This document shows positions 5,267 through 6,366 of a stretch of DNA of 6,366 nt, in pieces. Each line of letters begins with the position of its first letter. The stretch's first letter is position 1. The stretch covers positions 1 to 6,366 of the forward strand of contig VAXK01000103.1 of the NCBI GenBank assembly GCA_005885565.1. The letters are read 5' to 3'. Under the pieces are notes generated by a model. It was not told where the DNA came from and made no database searches. It was given only the letters and a program-made list of their open reading frames with translations. The translations under genes were made by a program, and so were the position numbers. Source of the stretch: Actinomycetota bacterium. GTDB taxonomy: Bacteria > Actinomycetota > Thermoleophilia > Gaiellales > Gaiellaceae.

Positions 5267-6366
5267 CTAGCGAATTCGGAAGGTGAGCGATCGGCGCGTC
5301 GCGGGCCCCTTCGACGTCGGCACGGCGACGATCCGGAGCTGGTAGACGCCGTGGTCGAGCGGCGCGCCGGCGGGGCTGCGGCCGGTGATCCCGAACTCGT
5401 ACGTGCCCGGGAGCACGTCGCGCAGGCGGGCGAGGAGGCCGAGCCTGACGCCGCGCGCATTCCAGAGCGTGATGTCGAGCCGCTCGAGTGCCTGCACCTC
5501 GTCGTGGCCGGCCGTGTGCGCGAGCTTGCCCGCCTCCAGCGTGAGCACGGAGGGCTTCTGGTCCGACGGGCGGAAGCTCGAGAGCGACAACGACACGCGG
5601 CGGAGGAGGTCGCGGTGCGGGGCGCCGAAGGTGACCGCCCACGGCATGCGCAGGGGCTGGTCGCCGACCGCCCCGACGAGGATCGCCCCCTCCGCGGGCG
5701 CCGTCCCCACCCGAGAGCCGGCGACGGTCACGCGGAGCGGAATCTGCATGGTGTGCCCGCGACGGAGGCGGAAGCGCGCCGGCCGCGCCGAGAATCGGAC
5801 CGCGGCCGCGCCCTCGCTCGAGTGCTCGATCCGGATCCGGACCGGAAGGTCGCGCGTCGAGAGGTTCCGCACGACGAGCGTCTGCCGGCCCTCCCACCCG
5901 GAGCCCCCGGCGCGACCGACCGCGAGGCTCGCCGGCTCGACGGCGAGCTCGGCGGCCGACGCCGCGCCGGGGTCGACGCGTCCGGCGCCCTGGGCCGTCA
6001 CCGGCGTCGCGGCGAGCGGGCGTGCGGTCTCGGCGAGGAGGCTCCGGAGCGCCGAGGCGTCCAGCGCCGTCCGCGCCTGCGCGAGCAGCGCCGCCGCGCC
6101 CGCGACGACGGCCGCCGCCGCGCTCGAGCCGTTGACCGTGCCGTACGTGGGCGCGCCGGCGGTGCCAGTGCCGGGCTCGGAGGTGGTGAGGGCGACCCCG
6201 GGCGCGACGAGCTCCGGCTTCACCCGCCCGTCGAAAGCGAGCCCCGTCGAGGAGAAGGGCGCGACCTGGCCGCGGCCGGGGTTCGGCGCCGAGCGGACAC
6301 GGCCGACGGCGACACCGACGCTCGCGCCGCTCCGCAGCCCGACGAGGATCGCGCCGGCCGTCGCCT
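5267..6366 (-). CDS. S8 family serine protease, C-terminal part (5' end off the window)
   Basis: The frame is open from the right edge (first whole codon at 6364) to TAG at 5267-5269, giving 365 residues. It enters the catalytic domain late: VAPFSSTGLAFDGRVKPELVAPGV (residues 34-57) is the FSS-G...KPD-VAPG block of subtilases. GTVNGSSAAAAVVAGAAALL follows, with Ser81 as the likely nucleophile. This Ser motif is GSSAAAA instead of the usual GTSMA-P; the proline and the following histidine are replaced. Asp and His of the triad lie outside the window. AILVGLRSG at residues 5-13 could be the end of an inserted PA-type domain. Residues about 150-255 and 260-365 are beta-rich, with endings such as GVYQLRIVAVP, resembling Fn3/Ig-like accessory domains. 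It is presumably secreted. A GTG at 6223 is internal to conserved sequence and is not the start. Confidence 0.9.
   Translation of the reverse strand, partial: ATAGAILVGLRSGASVGVAVGRVRSAPNPGRGQVAPFSSTGLAFDGRVKPELVAPGVALTTSEPGTGTAGAPTYGTVNGSSAAAAVVAGAAALLAQARTALDASALRSLLAETARPLAATPVTAQGAGRVDPGAASAAELAVEPASLAVGRAGGSGWEGRQTLVVRNLSTRDLPVRIRIEHSSEGAAAVRFSARPARFRLRRGHTMQIPLRVTVAGSRVGTAPAEGAILVGAVGDQPLRMPWAVTFGAPHRDLLRRVSLSLSSFRPSDQKPSVLTLEAGKLAHTAGHDEVQALERLDITLWNARGVRLGLLARLRDVLPGTYEFGITGRSPAGAPLDHGVYQLRIVAVPTSKGPATRRSLTFRIR

Noticed and set aside
3921..5270. Plus-strand open frame of 449 codons opposite the dehydrogenase
   Set aside because: It has the composition of an antisense shadow and lies fully over a well-conserved enzyme gene.
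3718..5460. Minus-strand frame of 580 codons spanning the dehydrogenase
   Set aside because: It is a third-frame shadow, extremely Arg-rich, with no motif; the dehydrogenase and CxxC frames explain the DNA.
3927..5897. A 656-residue form of the dehydrogenase with an N-terminal extension
   Set aside because: The extension is low-complexity Arg/Pro/Ala sequence in the wrong frame over the S8 gene, and a strong ribosome binding site sits at the GTG at 5198.

Overview
The window is GC-rich throughout, and every gene I can support lies on the minus strand. All six genes have GC-ending codons, GTG starts are common, and intergenic gaps are 50-120 bases. Together with the actinobacterial-style protein content, this suggests a high-GC actinobacterium, perhaps of the Thermoleophilia/Gaiellales type. 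The lineage is an inference from style and recalled protein families, not from a marker gene.

In transcription order (right to left) the window holds: (1) the C-terminal part of a subtilisin-family (S8) protease with two beta-rich C-terminal domains, cut by the right edge (5267-6366); (2) a hexameric-type glutamate dehydrogenase of 423 residues (3927-5198), with its own -10 box, leader and strong ribosome binding site; (3) a short glutaredoxin-like CxxC protein overlapping the dehydrogenase stop codon and lacking a normal start codon (3686-3934); (4) the NADH-sensing repressor Rex with its own promoter (3011-3631); (5) a complete secreted subtilisin-family protease with signal peptide and propeptide (1320-2891); (6) a GT4-type glycosyltransferase cut by the left edge just before its end (1-1251). 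A hairpin terminator lies between 5 and 6.

The central block (dehydrogenase, CxxC protein, Rex) has a common redox theme. Glutamate dehydrogenase interconverts glutamate and 2-oxoglutarate with NAD(P)(H), the CxxC protein is probably a thiol-disulfide protein, and Rex reads the NADH/NAD+ ratio. The flanking proteases and glycosyltransferase act in secretion or surface chemistry and look like separate transcription units. No gap exceeds about 120 bases. I see no RNA gene, mobile element, CRISPR array or phage gene. The most unusual point is the start of the CxxC gene: its full-length reading frame overlaps the dehydrogenase stop and offers no nearby ATG, GTG or TTG.
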